From Erwinia sp. 198 (GTDB lineage Bacteria > Pseudomonadota > Gammaproteobacteria > Enterobacterales > Enterobacteriaceae): a stretch of 64,000 nt of DNA. How positions within the stretch are numbered: the stretch's first letter is position 1; every line of letters starts with the position of its first letter. The stretch covers positions 138,210 through 202,209 of the forward strand of contig NZ_RHUM01000010.1 in assembly GCF_003937915.1 (NCBI RefSeq), written 5' to 3'. A program made the translations under genes and the position numbers. The notes under the pieces were generated by a model that was not told where the DNA came from, did not search any database, and saw nothing but the letters and a program-made list of their open reading frames with translations. Shown one piece after another: positions 44,044 to 55,500 of the stretch.

Positions 44044-45225
44044 TCACAACGCTTGCGCGCACGCCCAGGCGGAACTCCAGGCCCACTGGAAATTGTAGCC
44101 GCCAAGCCAGCCGGTAACATCCACGACTTCCCCGATAAAATAGAGGCCCGGCACGTCCCGCGCCTCCATTGTTTTTGACGAAAGCGCGTCGGTATCGACG
44201 CCGCCCAGCGTCACTTCGGCGGTGCGGTATCCTTCCGTACCGTTGGGCTGTACGCGCCAGCCGTGCAGCGTTTCCGCCAGCTCGGCCTGCTGTCGGCCGT
44301 TCAGCTGTTTTAAAGTACATTCCGGCACCGCGCCCAGCAGCTGTAGGCATTCCACCAGCCGGCGGGGCAACACTTTAGCCAATGTATTTTTCAGGCTTTG
44401 ATTCGGATGAATTTCGCGCTCTTCACTGAGTAAAGCGTTGAGATCGCTTTCGGGCGAGAGGTTGATGGTAACGAATTCGCCAGGCTGCCAGTAGCTGGAA
44501 AGCTGTAGCACCGCCGGCCCGGAAAGCCCGCGATGGGTAAACAGCAGCGCCTCTTTGAACGCGGTGCCGTCTTCCGCCGTCATTACGGCAGGCACGGCAA
44601 CGCCGGAGAGCGTTTGCAGCTGCTCAAGCAGCGGTTTGTGCAGCGTAAACGGAACCAGTCCCGCCCGCGTGGGGAATATCTTCAGGCCAAACTGTTCGGC
44701 AATTTTATAGCCGAAAGGCGACGCGCCCAGGCCAGGCATGGAAAGCCCGCCTGAAGCGATAACCAGCTTGTCGGCCTGTACGATACTGCCGTTCAGCTCC
44801 AGCGTATAACCGTTATCGCGCGTTACCTTCAGCACTTCGCTGCGTAGCCGTAGCGTCACCTGACCGGTTTCACACTCTTTCAATAACAGATCCACGATTT
44901 GCTGAGCGGAGTCGTCGCAAAAAAGCTGGCCCAGCGTTTTTTCATGCCACTGGATGCCATGCCGATTAACCAGGTCGATAAAATCCCACTGCGTATAGCG
45001 CGCCAGCGCAGATTTACAAAAATGGGGATTATGCGACAGATAGGCCGCAGGCTCGGTATAAAGGTTAGTGAAATTACAGCGGCCGCCGCCCGACATCAGG
45101 ATTTTGCGCCCCGCTTTTTTGCCGTTATCCAGCACCAGCACGCGCTTGCCTCGCTGCCCTGCCTGGGCGGCGCAAAACAGGCCGGCCGCCCCCGCGCCGA
45201 TAATGATAACGTCAAATTTTTCCAC
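44044..45225 (-). CDS. yhiN: HI0933-family flavoprotein YhiN
   Basis: The protein has 393 residues from a GTG at 45225 with GGAGAG before it; the frame opens upstream to 45294, but homology to E. coli YhiN (400 residues) starts at EKFDVIIIGAGAAGLF. The N-terminal dinucleotide fold (GAGAAG), GRKILMSGGGRCNFTN, and the C-terminal GLYFIGEVVDVTGWLGGYNFQWAW motif are typical of BaiN/RdsA-type NAD(P)/FAD oxidoreductases. Its biological role is not settled. It lies beside pitA as in E. coli. Confidence 0.9.
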   Translation of the reverse strand: MEKFDVIIIGAGAAGLFCAAQAGQRGKRVLVLDNGKKAGRKILMSGGGRCNFTNLYTEPAAYLSHNPHFCKSALARYTQWDFIDLVNRHGIQWHEKTLGQLFCDDSAQQIVDLLLKECETGQVTLRLRSEVLKVTRDNGYTLELNGSIVQADKLVIASGGLSMPGLGASPFGYKIAEQFGLKIFPTRAGLVPFTLHKPLLEQLQTLSGVAVPAVMTAEDGTAFKEALLFTHRGLSGPAVLQLSSYWQPGEFVTINLSPESDLNALLSEEREIHPNQSLKNTLAKVLPRRLVECLQLLGAVPECTLKQLNGRQQAELAETLHGWRVQPNGTEGYRTAEVTLGGVDTDALSSKTMEARDVPGLYFIGEVVDVTGWLGGYNFQWAWSSAWACAQAL

Positions 45226-45468
45226 ACTGCTCTCCGGCCTGCTGCTTAAAAAACGCTGATTGTAATGACAAGGCGCGCTTCCCGCCAGCGTCACAAAAGC
45301 GTCATGCGCGGCCGCGTTTATAACTGAATGATTTTCATACGCTTCAGGGCCGCTATTTACTCCGTTTGACGCATTAATGTCAAAAAAAGTCTATATTTCA
45401 CTTTCCCCAGGCGCGGTTTCTCGCTGATAATGCGCCGCGTTCATGTCCTCCAAAATGGCGTAACGCTT

Positions 45469-46971
45469 ATGCTACATCTGTTTGCTGGTCTTGATTACCA
45501 TACCGGCCTGTTACTCGTCCTTGCCCTGCTCTTTGTTTTGTTCTACGAAGCCATCAACGGCTTTCACGACACGGCAAACGCGGTGGCTACCGTTATCTAT
45601 ACCCGAGCAATGCGATCGCAACTGGCGGTGGTCATGGCCGGCGTATTTAACTTCTTTGGCGTACTGCTGGGCGGGCTAAGCGTTGCTTATGCCATCGTTC
45701 ATCTGCTACCCACCGATCTGCTGCTTAACGTCGGGTCGGCTCACGGTCTGGCCATGGTCTTTTCCATGCTGCTGGCCGCCATCATCTGGAATCTGGGCAC
45801 CTGGTATTTCGGTCTGCCTGCTTCCAGCTCCCATACCCTCATCGGGGCCATTATCGGCATTGGCCTGACCAACGCACTGCTGACCGGCACGTCGGTTGTT
45901 GATGCGCTGAACATCCCGAAAATGATCGGCATTTTCCTGTCGCTGGTTATCTCTCCGATTGTCGGCCTGGTGCTGGCTGGCGGCATGGTGTTTATTCTGC
46001 GCCGCTGCTGGAGCGGCAATAAAAAGCGCCGCCGTATTCATATGACGCCAGCGGAACGCGAAAAGATCGATGGCAAGAAAAAGCCGCCGTTCTGGACTCG
46101 TATCGCTCTGATCGTCTCGGCTATCGGCGTGAGTTACTCTCACGGCGCTAACGACGGTCAGAAAGGCATTGGCCTGATTATGCTGGTGCTGATTGGCGTG
46201 GCGCCTGCGGGCTTTGTCGTCAATATGAACGCCTCCGGTTATGACATCACGCGCACGCGCGATGCGGTCAATCATCTTGAGCAGTATTACCGGCAGCACG
46301 GCGATTCGCTGACGCAGATGGTGCAGATGGCGCCGCCTGCGCTGCCTACGCCGGAAGAGAATCCGGGCAGCCCGAAAGAGTTTCACTGCGATGTTTCGCG
46401 CGTGATGCCTGCTATCGAGCGCACCCAGAGCCTGCTGAATAACCTGCAAAGCTACGATGCGTTAAACGTCGAGCAGCGCAGCCAGCTGCGTCGCCTGCTG
46501 ATGTGTATCTCGGATACCGCCGACAAAACGGCCAAGCTGAAAAGCGTTTCTGCTGAAGATCAGCGTTTTCTCGGCAAGCTGAAAGGCGACATGCTGAATA
46601 CCGTAGAATATGCGCCGGTCTGGATCATTATCGCCGTTGCCCTGGCACTGTCGCTGGGCACCATGGTGGGCTGGCGCCGCGTCGCCACCACTATCGGCGA
46701 GAAGATCGGTAAGAAAGGCATGACCTACGCTCAGGGGATGTCCGCACAGATGACCGCGGCAGTTTCTATCGGCGTGGCCAGCTACACCGGGATGCCTGTT
46801 TCAACGACCCACGTGCTCTCCTCCTCCGTTGCCGGCACCATGCTGGTAGACGGCGGCGGCGTGCAGGGCCGCACGATTAAAAACATTCTGCTGGCCTGGG
46901 TCTTTACCCTGCCGGTATCTATCGTGCTGTCGGGTGGCCTTTACTGGCTGGCGCTGAAACTGGTGCCGTAA
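45469..46971 (+). CDS. pitA: Low-affinity inorganic phosphate transporter PitA
   Basis: The protein has 500 residues (E. coli PitA 499) from the ATG at 45469, whose start [13 protein letters not shown] aligns with PitA; an upstream ATG at 45430 does not. It has the two PiT signatures, [20 protein letters not shown] (~26-45) and [13 protein letters not shown] (~225), around a hydrophilic central loop (~270-380), and [16 protein letters not shown] near the end. It co-transports metal-phosphate with protons. Confidence 0.95.
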   Translation: MLHLFAGLDYHTGLLLVLALLFVLFYEAINGFHDTANAVATVIYTRAMRSQLAVVMAGVFNFFGVLLGGLSVAYAIVHLLPTDLLLNVGSAHGLAMVFSMLLAAIIWNLGTWYFGLPASSSHTLIGAIIGIGLTNALLTGTSVVDALNIPKMIGIFLSLVISPIVGLVLAGGMVFILRRCWSGNKKRRRIHMTPAEREKIDGKKKPPFWTRIALIVSAIGVSYSHGANDGQKGIGLIMLVLIGVAPAGFVVNMNASGYDITRTRDAVNHLEQYYRQHGDSLTQMVQMAPPALPTPEENPGSPKEFHCDVSRVMPAIERTQSLLNNLQSYDALNVEQRSQLRRLLMCISDTADKTAKLKSVSAEDQRFLGKLKGDMLNTVEYAPVWIIIAVALALSLGTMVGWRRVATTIGEKIGKKGMTYAQGMSAQMTAAVSIGVASYTGMPVSTTHVLSSSVAGTMLVDGGGVQGRTIKNILLAWVFTLPVSIVLSGGLYWLALKLVP

Positions 46972-46992
46972 TCCAGCGTAAAGTAAGCTCAG

Positions 46993-47018
46993 GGCGGGGA
47001 AGTTTCCCCGCCTTTTTT
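46993..47018 (+). terminator. pitA terminator
   Basis: GGCGGGGAA-GT-TTCCCCGCC followed by six T, between convergent pitA and uspB. Confidence 0.85.
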
Positions 47019-47023
47019 ATATC

Positions 47024-47359
47024 TCAATGCCAGATAAGCAGGCCAATCAGGCTGATAAAAACCAGTCCGCACAGCGCGCTGGTCAGTAGAAACTGGCCGC
47101 GTACGCGTTCACAGCGGCGAATAAACTCTTCGTCGTGATGGTCGCGGTAGCGCTGCATCCAGATATAGCGCACCAGCCGCACCTGTTTGCCGGGCTGGCC
47201 GTGAGAGGTAAAAAAGCCCGCGCCGTCAACGTACTGATAAAGCAAAGGATCGCAACCGCGAAGCACTACCAGCAGCGCGCGCAGGGAAGAAAAGTAACGC
47301 GCCATATTTACCAGACAAACCACGCAAAGAGCCCAAAAAAGTGCAATCGTGCTAATCAT
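47024..47359 (-). CDS. uspB: Universal stress protein B
   Basis: This 111-residue membrane protein is the same length as E. coli UspB. Membrane segments lie at ~1-22 ([20 protein letters not shown]) and ~88-110 ([20 protein letters not shown]), with the conserved basic middle [19 protein letters not shown]. The ATG at 47359 follows GGAGGGGA. It confers stationary-phase ethanol tolerance in E. coli. It is divergent from uspA. Confidence 0.95.
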   Translation of the reverse strand: MISTIALFWALCVVCLVNMARYFSSLRALLVVLRGCDPLLYQYVDGAGFFTSHGQPGKQVRLVRYIWMQRYRDHHDEEFIRRCERVRGQFLLTSALCGLVFISLIGLLIWH

Positions 47360-47734
47360 GCTCCCCTCCACGACGATACTCTGCCAGCCGCCGTTATGAT
47401 GCCTGAACAGAGTGTGGCCAACCCCAGGACCGGGCGATGGTAACGGCAAGGTTGCCGTCCAGCGTTTTTATTCGTTTCTTCAGTTTAGGAGATGGAAGGA
47501 AATTTTTTCCAGCATGCACGAGCGTGGGGATAAAAAGAGGTGCAAATTCATTTTGATCCTGCTCGCAAAGGTGAGGCGCTGACCGGGATTTGTTAACATT
47601 TTTAGCTATACTGTAGAGATAAAAAACGCGTCGCGACAGGCGCGGGGAACCCTGCCACATCGCATTAATTCAATGTGTTATGATGCCAGACTGCCTGCAT
47701 GTATGCAGCCGCACCGAATGGAAGGAGTAGCATT
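47360..47734. promoter_or_regulatory. Divergent uspB/uspA promoter region
   Basis: This 375-bp gap holds no gene. A GCTATACT box (47605-47612, plus strand) resembles the -10 element used by sigma-S or sigma-70; the TTGTTA at 47590 is too close to serve as a -35. Confidence 0.4.
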
Positions 47735-48172
47735 ATGTCTTACAAACACATTCTGATTGCCGTGGATCTTTCACCAGAAAGTAAACTGCTGGTGGCAAAA
47801 GCGGTATCTATGGCTCGCCCTTACGACGCTAAAGTGTCACTGATCCACGTTGACGTTAATTACTCCGATCTCTATACCGGTCTGATCGACGTGAATCTTG
47901 GCGATATGCAAAAAAGGATTTCCGAAGAAACCCACTCCGCGCTATCCGATATTTCAAACAGCGCCGGCTACCCGATTTCCGAAACCCTTAGCGGCAGCGG
48001 CGATTTGGGCCAGGTACTGGTGGACGCCATCAAGCGTTACGATGTGGATCTGGTGGTTTGCGGCCATCATCAGGATTTCTGGAGCAAGCTGATGTCCTCG
48101 GCCCGCCAGCTGATTAATACCGTGCATATCGATATGCTGATTGTGCCGCTGCGCGACGAAGAAGAGGATTAA
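47735..48172 (+). CDS. uspA: Universal stress protein A
   Basis: This 145-residue protein ([20 protein letters not shown]) has GGAAGGAG before its ATG. It is a cytoplasmic USP-fold protein of the UspA/FeUspA type; the ATP-binding GxxG(S/T) motif is not typical, as in E. coli UspA. It is phosphorylated and induced in growth arrest in E. coli. The pair uspB-uspA is conserved, but dtpB, which follows uspA in E. coli, is missing. Confidence 0.95.
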   Translation: MSYKHILIAVDLSPESKLLVAKAVSMARPYDAKVSLIHVDVNYSDLYTGLIDVNLGDMQKRISEETHSALSDISNSAGYPISETLSGSGDLGQVLVDAIKRYDVDLVVCGHHQDFWSKLMSSARQLINTVHIDMLIVPLRDEEED

Positions 48173-48191
48173 GGTTTATTTGTCGTGCGAT

Positions 48192-48227
48192 AAGCCGCTT
48201 CCGCTGGTTTAAGGGAAGCGGCTTTTT
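48192..48227 (+). terminator. uspA terminator
   Basis: AAGCCGCTTCC and GGAAGCGGCTT form an 11-bp stem with a short loop, followed by T5; convergent with rsmJ. Confidence 0.85.
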
Positions 48228-48235
48228 ACTGCCAG

Positions 48236-48994
48236 CTACTGCTCTGTGTTCAGCGGCGGATAGATATCAAAACGGTGGCTTTTGGTAACCACGGCAGACT
48301 GCGTGGCGACGCCTGCCAGCGGCGGTGCATAGTCGGGCCGCTTAACCACCACGCGTTTTTTCGCCAGCCGTCGCGCCGGCTCCAGCAGCCCGTCGGCATC
48401 GTCATCCGCACCTACCAGCGTCTGAAACACACGCATCTCTTTCTTCACCAGCGCGCTTTTTTGCCTGTGCGGATACATGGGATCGAGATAAACCACGTCC
48501 GGCTTTTCGCCGATCGCTGCCAGCGCCTCCAGGCTGGAAGCGTGCACCAGCGTCAGGCGCTCCCGTAACCAGCCGCCGATTTCCGCATTGCGGTAGCCGC
48601 GCTGCAGGCCGTCGTCCAGCAGTGCAGCGACCACAGGATGCCTTTCCAGCATCTGCACGCGGCAGCCCAGCGAGGCCAGCACAAAGGCGTCGCGCCCCAG
48701 CCCTGCCGTAGCGTCAGTCACCACCGGCAGATAGCTGCCCTTGATGCCGACCGCTTTCGCGACGGCTTCGCCGCGCCCGCCGCCAAAGCGACGGCGATGC
48801 GCCATCGCGCCGTCGACAAAGTCCACGAAAATGCCGCCCAGCTTCGGCTCATCGCGCTTGCGCAGCTCCAGACGGGCATCGGTCATCACCAGCGCCATCG
48901 GCGCATCTTCATCGTGCTCTAACTGCCAGCGTGTGGCCAAAACAGAGAAGGCACCGTCTCCGGCGCCCGTTTCGTCAATCAGGCAGATCTTCAC
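48236..48994 (-). CDS. rsmJ: 16S rRNA m2G1516 methyltransferase
   Basis: This 252-residue protein (E. coli RsmJ 250) has a SAM-binding [17 protein letters not shown] loop (~93-109), the catalytic-type motif [11 protein letters not shown] (~170) and [12 protein letters not shown] near the end. It starts at a GTG that overlaps the prlC stop by 4 bp, so it is coupled to prlC as in E. coli. It methylates G1516 of 16S rRNA. Confidence 0.95.
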   Translation of the reverse strand: MKICLIDETGAGDGAFSVLATRWQLEHDEDAPMALVMTDARLELRKRDEPKLGGIFVDFVDGAMAHRRRFGGGRGEAVAKAVGIKGSYLPVVTDATAGLGRDAFVLASLGCRVQMLERHPVVAALLDDGLQRGYRNAEIGGWLRERLTLVHASSLEALAAIGEKPDVVYLDPMYPHRQKSALVKKEMRVFQTLVGADDDADGLLEPARRLAKKRVVVKRPDYAPPLAGVATQSAVVTKSHRFDIYPPLNTEQ

Positions 48995-51039
48995 TCAGCA
49001 GGTTCCTGAATGCCGTAGTGCGCCAGCATCGCGTCCAGCTGCGGCTCGCGGCCACGGAAGCGTTTGAACAGCGCCATCGGCTCTTCGGAACCGCCGCGCG
49101 TCAGGATATTATCCAGGAAAGACTGGCCCGTTTCTCGATTGAAAATACCCTCTTCCTCAAAACGCGAATAGGCGTCAGCCGCCAGCACGTCTGCCCACAG
49201 ATAGCTGTAGTAGCCCGCCGCGTAGCCGCCAGCAAAGATATGGCTGAAGGCATGCGGGAAGCGGCCCCATGACGGACTCGGCACCACGGCCACCAGCTTT
49301 TTAATCTCTTTCAGCATCGCCAGGATCTGCGCGCCCTTAGCCGGATCGAACTCGGCGTGCAGGCGGAAGTCGAACAGGCCGAACTCCAGCTGACGCAGGA
49401 TAAACAGCGCGGCCTGGTAGTTTTTCGCCGCCAGCATTTTGTCCAGCAGCGCCTGAGGCAGCGGTTCGCCGGTTTCATAGTGACCGGAAATAAAGGCCAG
49501 CGCCTCCGGCTCCCAGCACCAGTTCTCCATAAACTGGCTTGGCAGCTCTACCGCATCCCACGGCACGCCGCTGATACCGGAAACTCCCGGCGTATCGATG
49601 CGGGTCAGCATGTGGTGCAGGCCGTGCCCGAACTCGTGGAACAGCGTGGTGACTTCATCATGGGTAAAGAGCGCCGGCTTGCCGTTCAGCGGACGGTTGA
49701 AGTTACAGGTCAGATAGGCGACCGGTTTTTGCAGGCTGCCGTCGGCACGACGCATCTGGCCGACACAATCGTCCATCCACGCGCCGCCGCGTTTGTTTTC
49801 ACGCGCGTAAAGATCCAGATAGAAGCTGCCGCGCAGCTCGCCGCTCTCGTCGAACAAATCGAAGAAGCGCACGTCCGGGTGATAAACATCCACATCTTTA
49901 CGCTCTTTCGCGGTGATGCCGTAGATGCGCTTAACGACTTCGAACAGGCCGTTGACGGCGCGCTCTTCCGGGAAGTAAGGACGCAGCTGTTCGTCGCTGA
50001 TGGCGTACAGGTGCTGCTTCTGTTTTTCACCATAGTAAGTCAGATCCCACGGGTTCAGCTCGTCGATACCGTGCTCTTTTTTCGCGAAGGCACGCAGCTG
50101 CTCCAGCTCTTTTTCCGCCTGCGGACGGGCGCGCTTCGCCAGATCGGTCAGGAAGTCGGTAACCTGCGCCGGGTTTTCGGCCATTTTGGTCGCAAGGGAT
50201 TTTTCGGCATAGGAAGAAAAGCCCAGCAGCTGCGCCAGCTCATGACGCAGCGCCAGCGTTTCCGCCATCACTTCGCTGTTATCCCATTTTCCGGCGTTAG
50301 GCCCCTGATCGGAAGCGCGGGTTGAGTAGGCGCGATACATCTCTTCCCGCAGCGCCTGGTTGTCACAGTAGGTCATCACCGGCAGATAGCTTGGGATATC
50401 CAGCGTCAGCAGCCAACCTTCCTGCTCTTTGGCTTCCGCCTGCGCTTTGGCGGCAGCCAGCGCGCTTTCCGGCATGCCGGCCAGTTCGCTTTCGTCGGTA
50501 ATCAGCTTGCTCCAGCCCATCGTGGCGTCGAGCACGTTGTTGCTGTAGGTCGAGCCAAGCTCGGACAGGCGAGCGGCGATTTCACCGTAGCGCTTCTGCT
50601 TCTCTTTCGACAGGCCGATGCCGGACAATTCGAAATCGCGCAGCGCGTTATCTACCGCTTTTTTCTGCGGCGCGCTCAGCGAGTCAAAGCTGTTTTCTTT
50701 CAGGTTGCGGTAAGCCTGGTACAGGCCTTCGTGCTGACCTACCCAGGTGCTGTATTCCGACAGCAGCGGCAGCGTTTGCTCATAGGCCTGACGCAGCTCC
50801 GGGCTGTTTTTGACCGAGTTCAGATGGCTGACCGGCGAGAACAGGCGGCTCAGGCGATCGTCGGCTTCTGACAGCGGCTGCACCAGGTTATCCCAGGTAT
50901 AAGGCGCGCCCTGGGCGACAGCTTTCTCCACCGCCGCACGGCACTCTTCCAGCGCGGTAGTCACGGCTGGCACCACGTGTTCTGGCTTAATAGCGGAAAA
51001 AGGCGGAAGCGTAAAAGAAGTCAGCAACGGATTGGTCAT
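48991..51039 (-). CDS. prlC: Oligopeptidase A
   Basis: This 682-residue M3 metallopeptidase has the zinc motif [13 protein letters not shown] (~467), the length of E. coli PrlC (680) and the start [22 protein letters not shown]. It degrades signal peptides and other oligopeptides in the cytoplasm. It is first in an operon with rsmJ. AAGGAC precedes the ATG. Confidence 0.96.
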   Translation of the reverse strand: MTNPLLTSFTLPPFSAIKPEHVVPAVTTALEECRAAVEKAVAQGAPYTWDNLVQPLSEADDRLSRLFSPVSHLNSVKNSPELRQAYEQTLPLLSEYSTWVGQHEGLYQAYRNLKENSFDSLSAPQKKAVDNALRDFELSGIGLSKEKQKRYGEIAARLSELGSTYSNNVLDATMGWSKLITDESELAGMPESALAAAKAQAEAKEQEGWLLTLDIPSYLPVMTYCDNQALREEMYRAYSTRASDQGPNAGKWDNSEVMAETLALRHELAQLLGFSSYAEKSLATKMAENPAQVTDFLTDLAKRARPQAEKELEQLRAFAKKEHGIDELNPWDLTYYGEKQKQHLYAISDEQLRPYFPEERAVNGLFEVVKRIYGITAKERKDVDVYHPDVRFFDLFDESGELRGSFYLDLYARENKRGGAWMDDCVGQMRRADGSLQKPVAYLTCNFNRPLNGKPALFTHDEVTTLFHEFGHGLHHMLTRIDTPGVSGISGVPWDAVELPSQFMENWCWEPEALAFISGHYETGEPLPQALLDKMLAAKNYQAALFILRQLEFGLFDFRLHAEFDPAKGAQILAMLKEIKKLVAVVPSPSWGRFPHAFSHIFAGGYAAGYYSYLWADVLAADAYSRFEEEGIFNRETGQSFLDNILTRGGSEEPMALFKRFRGREPQLDAMLAHYGIQEPAE

Positions 51040-51220
51040 AGCGCAGTCCTTGTTATCGATGTATGGGGCGCGTTGCCGCGCGCGATTAAGCTAACATGAG
51101 GTTAAGTGTAGCGAAAATCAATGGGGCAACGGCGGGCTTAAAAAAGGCAATTGCCTGCAAAGCGCAGCGGGAGCATACTTTTTCCGCAATTTATTCCACT
51201 GACTCACAGGGAGCGTCTTT

Positions 51221-52045
51221 ATGTGGTACTGCCTTGCCGCATCGTTGTTCTTTCTGCCTTTTTACCGGCGCGTTTCGCTGACCCTGCTGGCTGTCTCGCT
51301 GATCGTGGGCGTCAGCAATCATACTGTGCAACTACCGGCGCTTGGCGCGCTGGCGGCAATGGGCGCCGTGGCCTTTTTTTGTTACAGGCAGCAGGCACGA
51401 AACGCTTTGGGCGTGGTCGGAGAAGCCTTGCTGTTCCTGGGCGCGGTTGCGCTGATGCTGCACCTTGTGCCGGGCTTTAATAATTTGCGCATCGTTTCCG
51501 GCGTACAGGTTGGGCCGGAGAGCGCGCCTTTTACCTTCTATTACAACTTTGACAAGGCGCTGATCCCCTTTGTGCTGCTGGGCTGCCTGCCAACGCTGCT
51601 GAAACGCCCGGCTGCGCCGCCCGCTAACCGGCTGTGGTGGCTGGTTTTGCTGCTCTCTATGCCAACGCTGCTGCTGATCGCCACGTTGGCTGGCGGCCTG
51701 CGAGTGGAGCTGCATCATCCGGCCTGGCTCGGCGCTTTTATGCTGGCTAATCTGTTTTTCGTTGCGCTGGCCGAAGAAACGCTGTTCCGCGGCTACGTGC
51801 AGCAGCGCCTGAGCCAGGGACTCGGCAACGTGTGGGCGCTGCTGATTACGGCAGTGCTGTTCGGGCTGGCGCACGTCGCGGGCGGGCCGATGCTGGCCTT
51901 TTTTGCCGCGCTGACCGGCGTGATTTACGGCCTGGCCTGGCTATGGAGCGGACGCGTGTGGGTTTCCACGCTGGTGCATTTTGCTTTTAATCTGTTGCAG
52001 CTGCTGTTTTTTACCTATCCCTTCTGGCTGCATCAGCCCGGGTAG
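51221..52045 (+). CDS. CPBP-family intramembrane metalloprotease
   Basis: This 274-residue polytopic protein has about eight helices. The CPBP/Abi motifs are intact: EETLFRGY (~184-191), FGLAHVAGG (~208) and HFAFNLL (~254). CAGGGAG lies 7 bp before the ATG. Relatives are CAAX-type proteases with roles from bacteriocin immunity to membrane protein processing; no client is evident. It lies between prlC and rlmJ, which are neighbours in E. coli, so it is an insertion into a conserved block. Confidence 0.85.
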   Translation: MWYCLAASLFFLPFYRRVSLTLLAVSLIVGVSNHTVQLPALGALAAMGAVAFFCYRQQARNALGVVGEALLFLGAVALMLHLVPGFNNLRIVSGVQVGPESAPFTFYYNFDKALIPFVLLGCLPTLLKRPAAPPANRLWWLVLLLSMPTLLLIATLAGGLRVELHHPAWLGAFMLANLFFVALAEETLFRGYVQQRLSQGLGNVWALLITAVLFGLAHVAGGPMLAFFAALTGVIYGLAWLWSGRVWVSTLVHFAFNLLQLLFFTYPFWLHQPG

Positions 52046-52136
52046 CGCATTTTTTCCGCCAGACGGTTATACTGGGCAGGAATCGTGCCGCTCGTGCGGC
52101 ACACTTGCTTTTTTCCCACCGGACAAATCCCACGAC

Positions 52137-52979
52137 ATGCTGAGTTATCGCCACAGTTTTCACGCCGGCAACCACGCCGACGTTCTCAAACATACCGTTC
52201 AGAGCCTGATCATTAACGCGCTTAACGAGAAGGATAAACCCTACCTCTATCTCGATACTCACGCGGGTGCCGGACGCTATCAGCTGGGCAGCGAACATGC
52301 CGAACGGACCGGAGAATATCTGGAAGGGATTGCCCGTATCTGGCAACAGGACGACGCGCCGGAAGAGCTGGCAAGCTACCTTTCCTGCGTGAAAGCGCTG
52401 AATCCTAACGGCAGGCTGCGTTTTTACCCCGGCTCGCCCTTGATCGCGCGCCATCTGCTGCGCCCTTACGACAAGCTGAATCTGACCGAGCTGCATCCCA
52501 GCGACTATCCGCTGCTGCGCAATGAGTTTCAGAAAGACGAACGCGCGCGGACGGAAAAAGCGGACGGCTACCAGCAGCTGAAATCCAAACTGCCCCCGCC
52601 ATCGCGTCGCGGTCTGGTGCTGATCGATCCGCCTTACGAAATCAAAACGGATTACCAGGCGGTGGTGAAAAGCATTCAGGAAGGCCATAAACGCTTCGGC
52701 ACCGGCGTGTTCGCCCTGTGGTACCCGGTGGTACTGCGCCAGCAGATCAAACGTATGTTTGCCGAGCTGGAAGCGACGGGCATTCGCCGCATTCTGCAAA
52801 TCGAACTGGCGGTACTGCCGGATAGCGATCGCCGTGGCATGACCGCATCGGGCATGATCGTGATTAACCCGCCGTGGAAGCTGGAGCAGCAGATGAAAAA
52901 CGTGCTGCCGTGGCTGCACAAGCAGCTGGTGCCAACGGGCACCGGCCATACCAAAGTCAGCTGGATCGTGCCGGAATAA
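52137..52979 (+). CDS. rlmJ: 23S rRNA m6A2030 methyltransferase
   Basis: The protein has 280 residues from the ATG at 52137 (E. coli RlmJ 280); the frame opens earlier at 51981 inside the CPBP gene without support. It has YRHSFHAGNHADVLKH at the N-terminus, LDTHAGAG (~45) for SAM and the N6-adenine motif DPPYE (~164). It methylates A2030 of 23S rRNA. Confidence 0.95.
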   Translation: MLSYRHSFHAGNHADVLKHTVQSLIINALNEKDKPYLYLDTHAGAGRYQLGSEHAERTGEYLEGIARIWQQDDAPEELASYLSCVKALNPNGRLRFYPGSPLIARHLLRPYDKLNLTELHPSDYPLLRNEFQKDERARTEKADGYQQLKSKLPPPSRRGLVLIDPPYEIKTDYQAVVKSIQEGHKRFGTGVFALWYPVVLRQQIKRMFAELEATGIRRILQIELAVLPDSDRRGMTASGMIVINPPWKLEQQMKNVLPWLHKQLVPTGTGHTKVSWIVPE

Positions 52980-53017
52980 GTCCGCCCTGCCGGTCGGGCG
53001 CTGCCCGACCGCGCTCG

Positions 53018-53932
53018 CTACAGCGGAAACAGCGCAAAATCGTGCGCCATTTCGGTAGCCGGAAAAATCGCCCGACACTCCGCCAGCAGCCGTTCCGCAT
53101 CCTCACGCAGATAGCGCGAGCTGAGATGGGTAATAATCAGCTTTTTTGCCCGCGCGTCCTTTGCCATCGTGGCCGCCTGCACCGTTGACGAATGGCCGCG
53201 ACCGTTAGCTTTCTCCTGCATGGCGGCTTCCAGCGTCGCTTCATGCACTACAACGTCAGCCTCAGCCGCCAGCGCGCTTGCCGCCGCCGTGGGTGCCGTG
53301 TCGCCGAAAATCGCCAGCGTCCGCCCTTTAATCGCCGGGCCAAGGTAGCGGCTGCCGTCCACTACGCGCCCGTCCTCCATCGTGACCGTTTTACCCAGCT
53401 TGAGCTGTTGGAACAGCCGTCCGGGCTTGATGCCGTCCGCCAGCAGCCGTTCCGCGTCCAGCGTGCCGGGTCTGTCATGTTCTTCGATGCGAAAGCCGTA
53501 GCACTCCACCGGATGCGTCAGCGGAAAGGCCGTGACGCGGAAATGCTCGTCGCTGAAAAGCTCTCCGGCACCGATTTCCACAATATCCAGCGGAAAAGTC
53601 AGCCACGAGCCGCTCAGGCTGAGGGACATCTCCACAAAGGTCTTGATCCCTGGCGGCCCGTAGAGCGTGATCCCCTCGCTGATGCCGTTCATCGAGCGGC
53701 TGGTCAGCAGCCCCGGCAGGCCGAAAATATGATCGCCGTGCAGGTGGGTGATAAAAATCTTTTCCAGTTTGCCGGGCTTGACCGCGCTGCGCAGGATCTG
53801 ATGCTGCGTCCCTTCGCCGCAGTCAAACAGCCAGCTGCCGCTGCGCACACCCTGTAAATTTAAAGCGATGCTGGTAACGTTGCGCTGGCGGCTTGGCGTC
53901 CCCGCGCCGGTGCCTAAAAAAAGCAGTTCCAT
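53018..53932 (-). CDS. rbn: Ribonuclease BN / tRNase Z
   Basis: This 304-residue metallo-beta-lactamase-fold enzyme (E. coli Rbn/ElaC 305) starts [14 protein letters not shown]. It has the zinc motif [13 protein letters not shown] (~62-74), [19 protein letters not shown] (~212) and a final [10 protein letters not shown]. It processes tRNA 3' ends. In E. coli rbn is far from gor; here it sits between rlmJ and gor. Confidence 0.93.
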   Translation of the reverse strand: MELLFLGTGAGTPSRQRNVTSIALNLQGVRSGSWLFDCGEGTQHQILRSAVKPGKLEKIFITHLHGDHIFGLPGLLTSRSMNGISEGITLYGPPGIKTFVEMSLSLSGSWLTFPLDIVEIGAGELFSDEHFRVTAFPLTHPVECYGFRIEEHDRPGTLDAERLLADGIKPGRLFQQLKLGKTVTMEDGRVVDGSRYLGPAIKGRTLAIFGDTAPTAAASALAAEADVVVHEATLEAAMQEKANGRGHSSTVQAATMAKDARAKKLIITHLSSRYLREDAERLLAECRAIFPATEMAHDFALFPL

Positions 53933-54109
53933 TCCGTCTCTCTTTGCCGGTTTTTAAATCAAAAATAGCGATTTACGTCACGCTCTATGCCATTTACCCG
54001 CGTTTCTGACGTGCCCGCCCTATCACAATCATAGACGCAAACTTTGCGGCATTTGGCCGTCAGGCGTTACACTAGTGCCAATTAATTCGACCCTTATGGA
54101 ACTCTTTCG

Positions 54110-55462
54110 ATGACCAGACATTATGACTACCTTGCTATCGGCGGCGGCAGCGGCGGCATCGCTTCCATTAATCGTGCGGCCATGTATGGACAAAAATGCG
54201 CGCTGATCGAGGCGAAAGACCTCGGCGGTACCTGCGTGAACGTCGGCTGCGTGCCGAAAAAAGTGATGTGGCACGCGGCGCAGATCGCCGAAGCGATTCA
54301 TCAGTATGGCCCTGACTACGGCTTTAATACCACCGTCAACAGCTTTGACTGGGCGACGCTGGTTAAGAACCGTAGCGCCTATATCGACCGTATTCATACC
54401 TCGTACGATAACGTGCTGGGCAAAAATAAAGTAGACGTTATCAAAGGGTTCGCTCGTTTTGTCGACGCCCACACGGTGGAAGTGAACGGCGAGAAGATCA
54501 CGGCGGATCATATTCTGATCGCGACCGGCGGCCGTCCAGTTCATCCGTCGATTCCGGGTGCGGAATACGGTATCGATTCTGACGGTTTCTTTGACCTGGA
54601 CGCATTGCCAAAACGCACCGCCGTGGTCGGCGCAGGCTATATCGCCGTTGAGATCGCAGGTGTGGTTAACGCGCTGGGTTCTGAAACCCACCTGTTCGTG
54701 CGTAAACATGCGCCGCTGCGTACCTTCGATCCGCTGATTGTGGACACGCTGGTGGAAGTGATGAACGCTGAGGGCCCGACGCTGCATACCGAATCGATTC
54801 CGAAAGCGGTGATTAAAAACGCCGACGGCAGCCTGACGCTGCAGCTGGAAAACGGCAAAGAGCAGACCGTAGACTGTCTGGTCTGGGCCATTGGTCGTGA
54901 ACCCGCTACCGACAACCTGAACCTGAGCGTGACCGGCGTTGAGCTGAACGAGAAAGGCTATATCAACGTTGATAAGTATCAGAACACCAACGTGAAAGGC
55001 ATCTACGCCGTGGGCGACAACACGGGCGCCGTTGAGCTGACGCCGGTAGCCGTAGCCGCTGGCCGTCGCCTTTCTGAACGCCTGTTTAACAATAAGCCGG
55101 ACGAGCATCTGGATTACAGCAACGTGCCAACCGTGGTCTTCAGCCACCCGCCTATCGGCACCGTGGGTCTGAGCGAGCCGCAGGCGCGCGAGCAGTATGG
55201 CGATGACGAAGTGAAGGTCTATAAATCCGCCTTTACCGCCATGTATACCGCCGTGACGCAGCACCGCCAGCCGTGCCGCATGAAGCTGGTTTGCGTGGGC
55301 AAAGATGAGAAGATCGTCGGCATCCACGGCATCGGCTACGGCATGGATGAAATGCTGCAGGGCTTCGCGGTGGCGCTGAAAATGGGCGCGACCAAGAAAG
55401 ACTTCGACAATACCGTGGCTATCCACCCGACCGGCTCGGAAGAATTTGTCACCATGCGCTAA
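54110..55462 (+). CDS. gor: Glutathione reductase
   Basis: This 450-residue protein is the same length as E. coli Gor. It has the FAD motif IGGGSGG (~10), the redox disulfide in [13 protein letters not shown] (~40-52), an NADPH motif [12 protein letters not shown] (~174), GDNTG (~303) and the active-site HPTGSEE (~439). It reduces GSSG with NADPH. A terminator follows. Confidence 0.97.
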   Translation: MTRHYDYLAIGGGSGGIASINRAAMYGQKCALIEAKDLGGTCVNVGCVPKKVMWHAAQIAEAIHQYGPDYGFNTTVNSFDWATLVKNRSAYIDRIHTSYDNVLGKNKVDVIKGFARFVDAHTVEVNGEKITADHILIATGGRPVHPSIPGAEYGIDSDGFFDLDALPKRTAVVGAGYIAVEIAGVVNALGSETHLFVRKHAPLRTFDPLIVDTLVEVMNAEGPTLHTESIPKAVIKNADGSLTLQLENGKEQTVDCLVWAIGREPATDNLNLSVTGVELNEKGYINVDKYQNTNVKGIYAVGDNTGAVELTPVAVAAGRRLSERLFNNKPDEHLDYSNVPTVVFSHPPIGTVGLSEPQAREQYGDDEVKVYKSAFTAMYTAVTQHRQPCRMKLVCVGKDEKIVGIHGIGYGMDEMLQGFAVALKMGATKKDFDNTVAIHPTGSEEFVTMR

Positions 55463-55475
55463 CGGCGCATCCCAT

Positions 55476-55500
55476 AGGCCAGCTTTCGCTGGCCTTTTTT
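55476..55500 (+). terminator. gor terminator
   Basis: AGGCCAGC-TTTC-GCTGGCCT followed by T5. It abuts the stop of the convergent gene at 55499. Confidence 0.85.

Noticed and set aside
54029..55426. 465-codon minus-strand ORF over gor
   Set aside because: Antisense shadow of gor; no recognisable domain.
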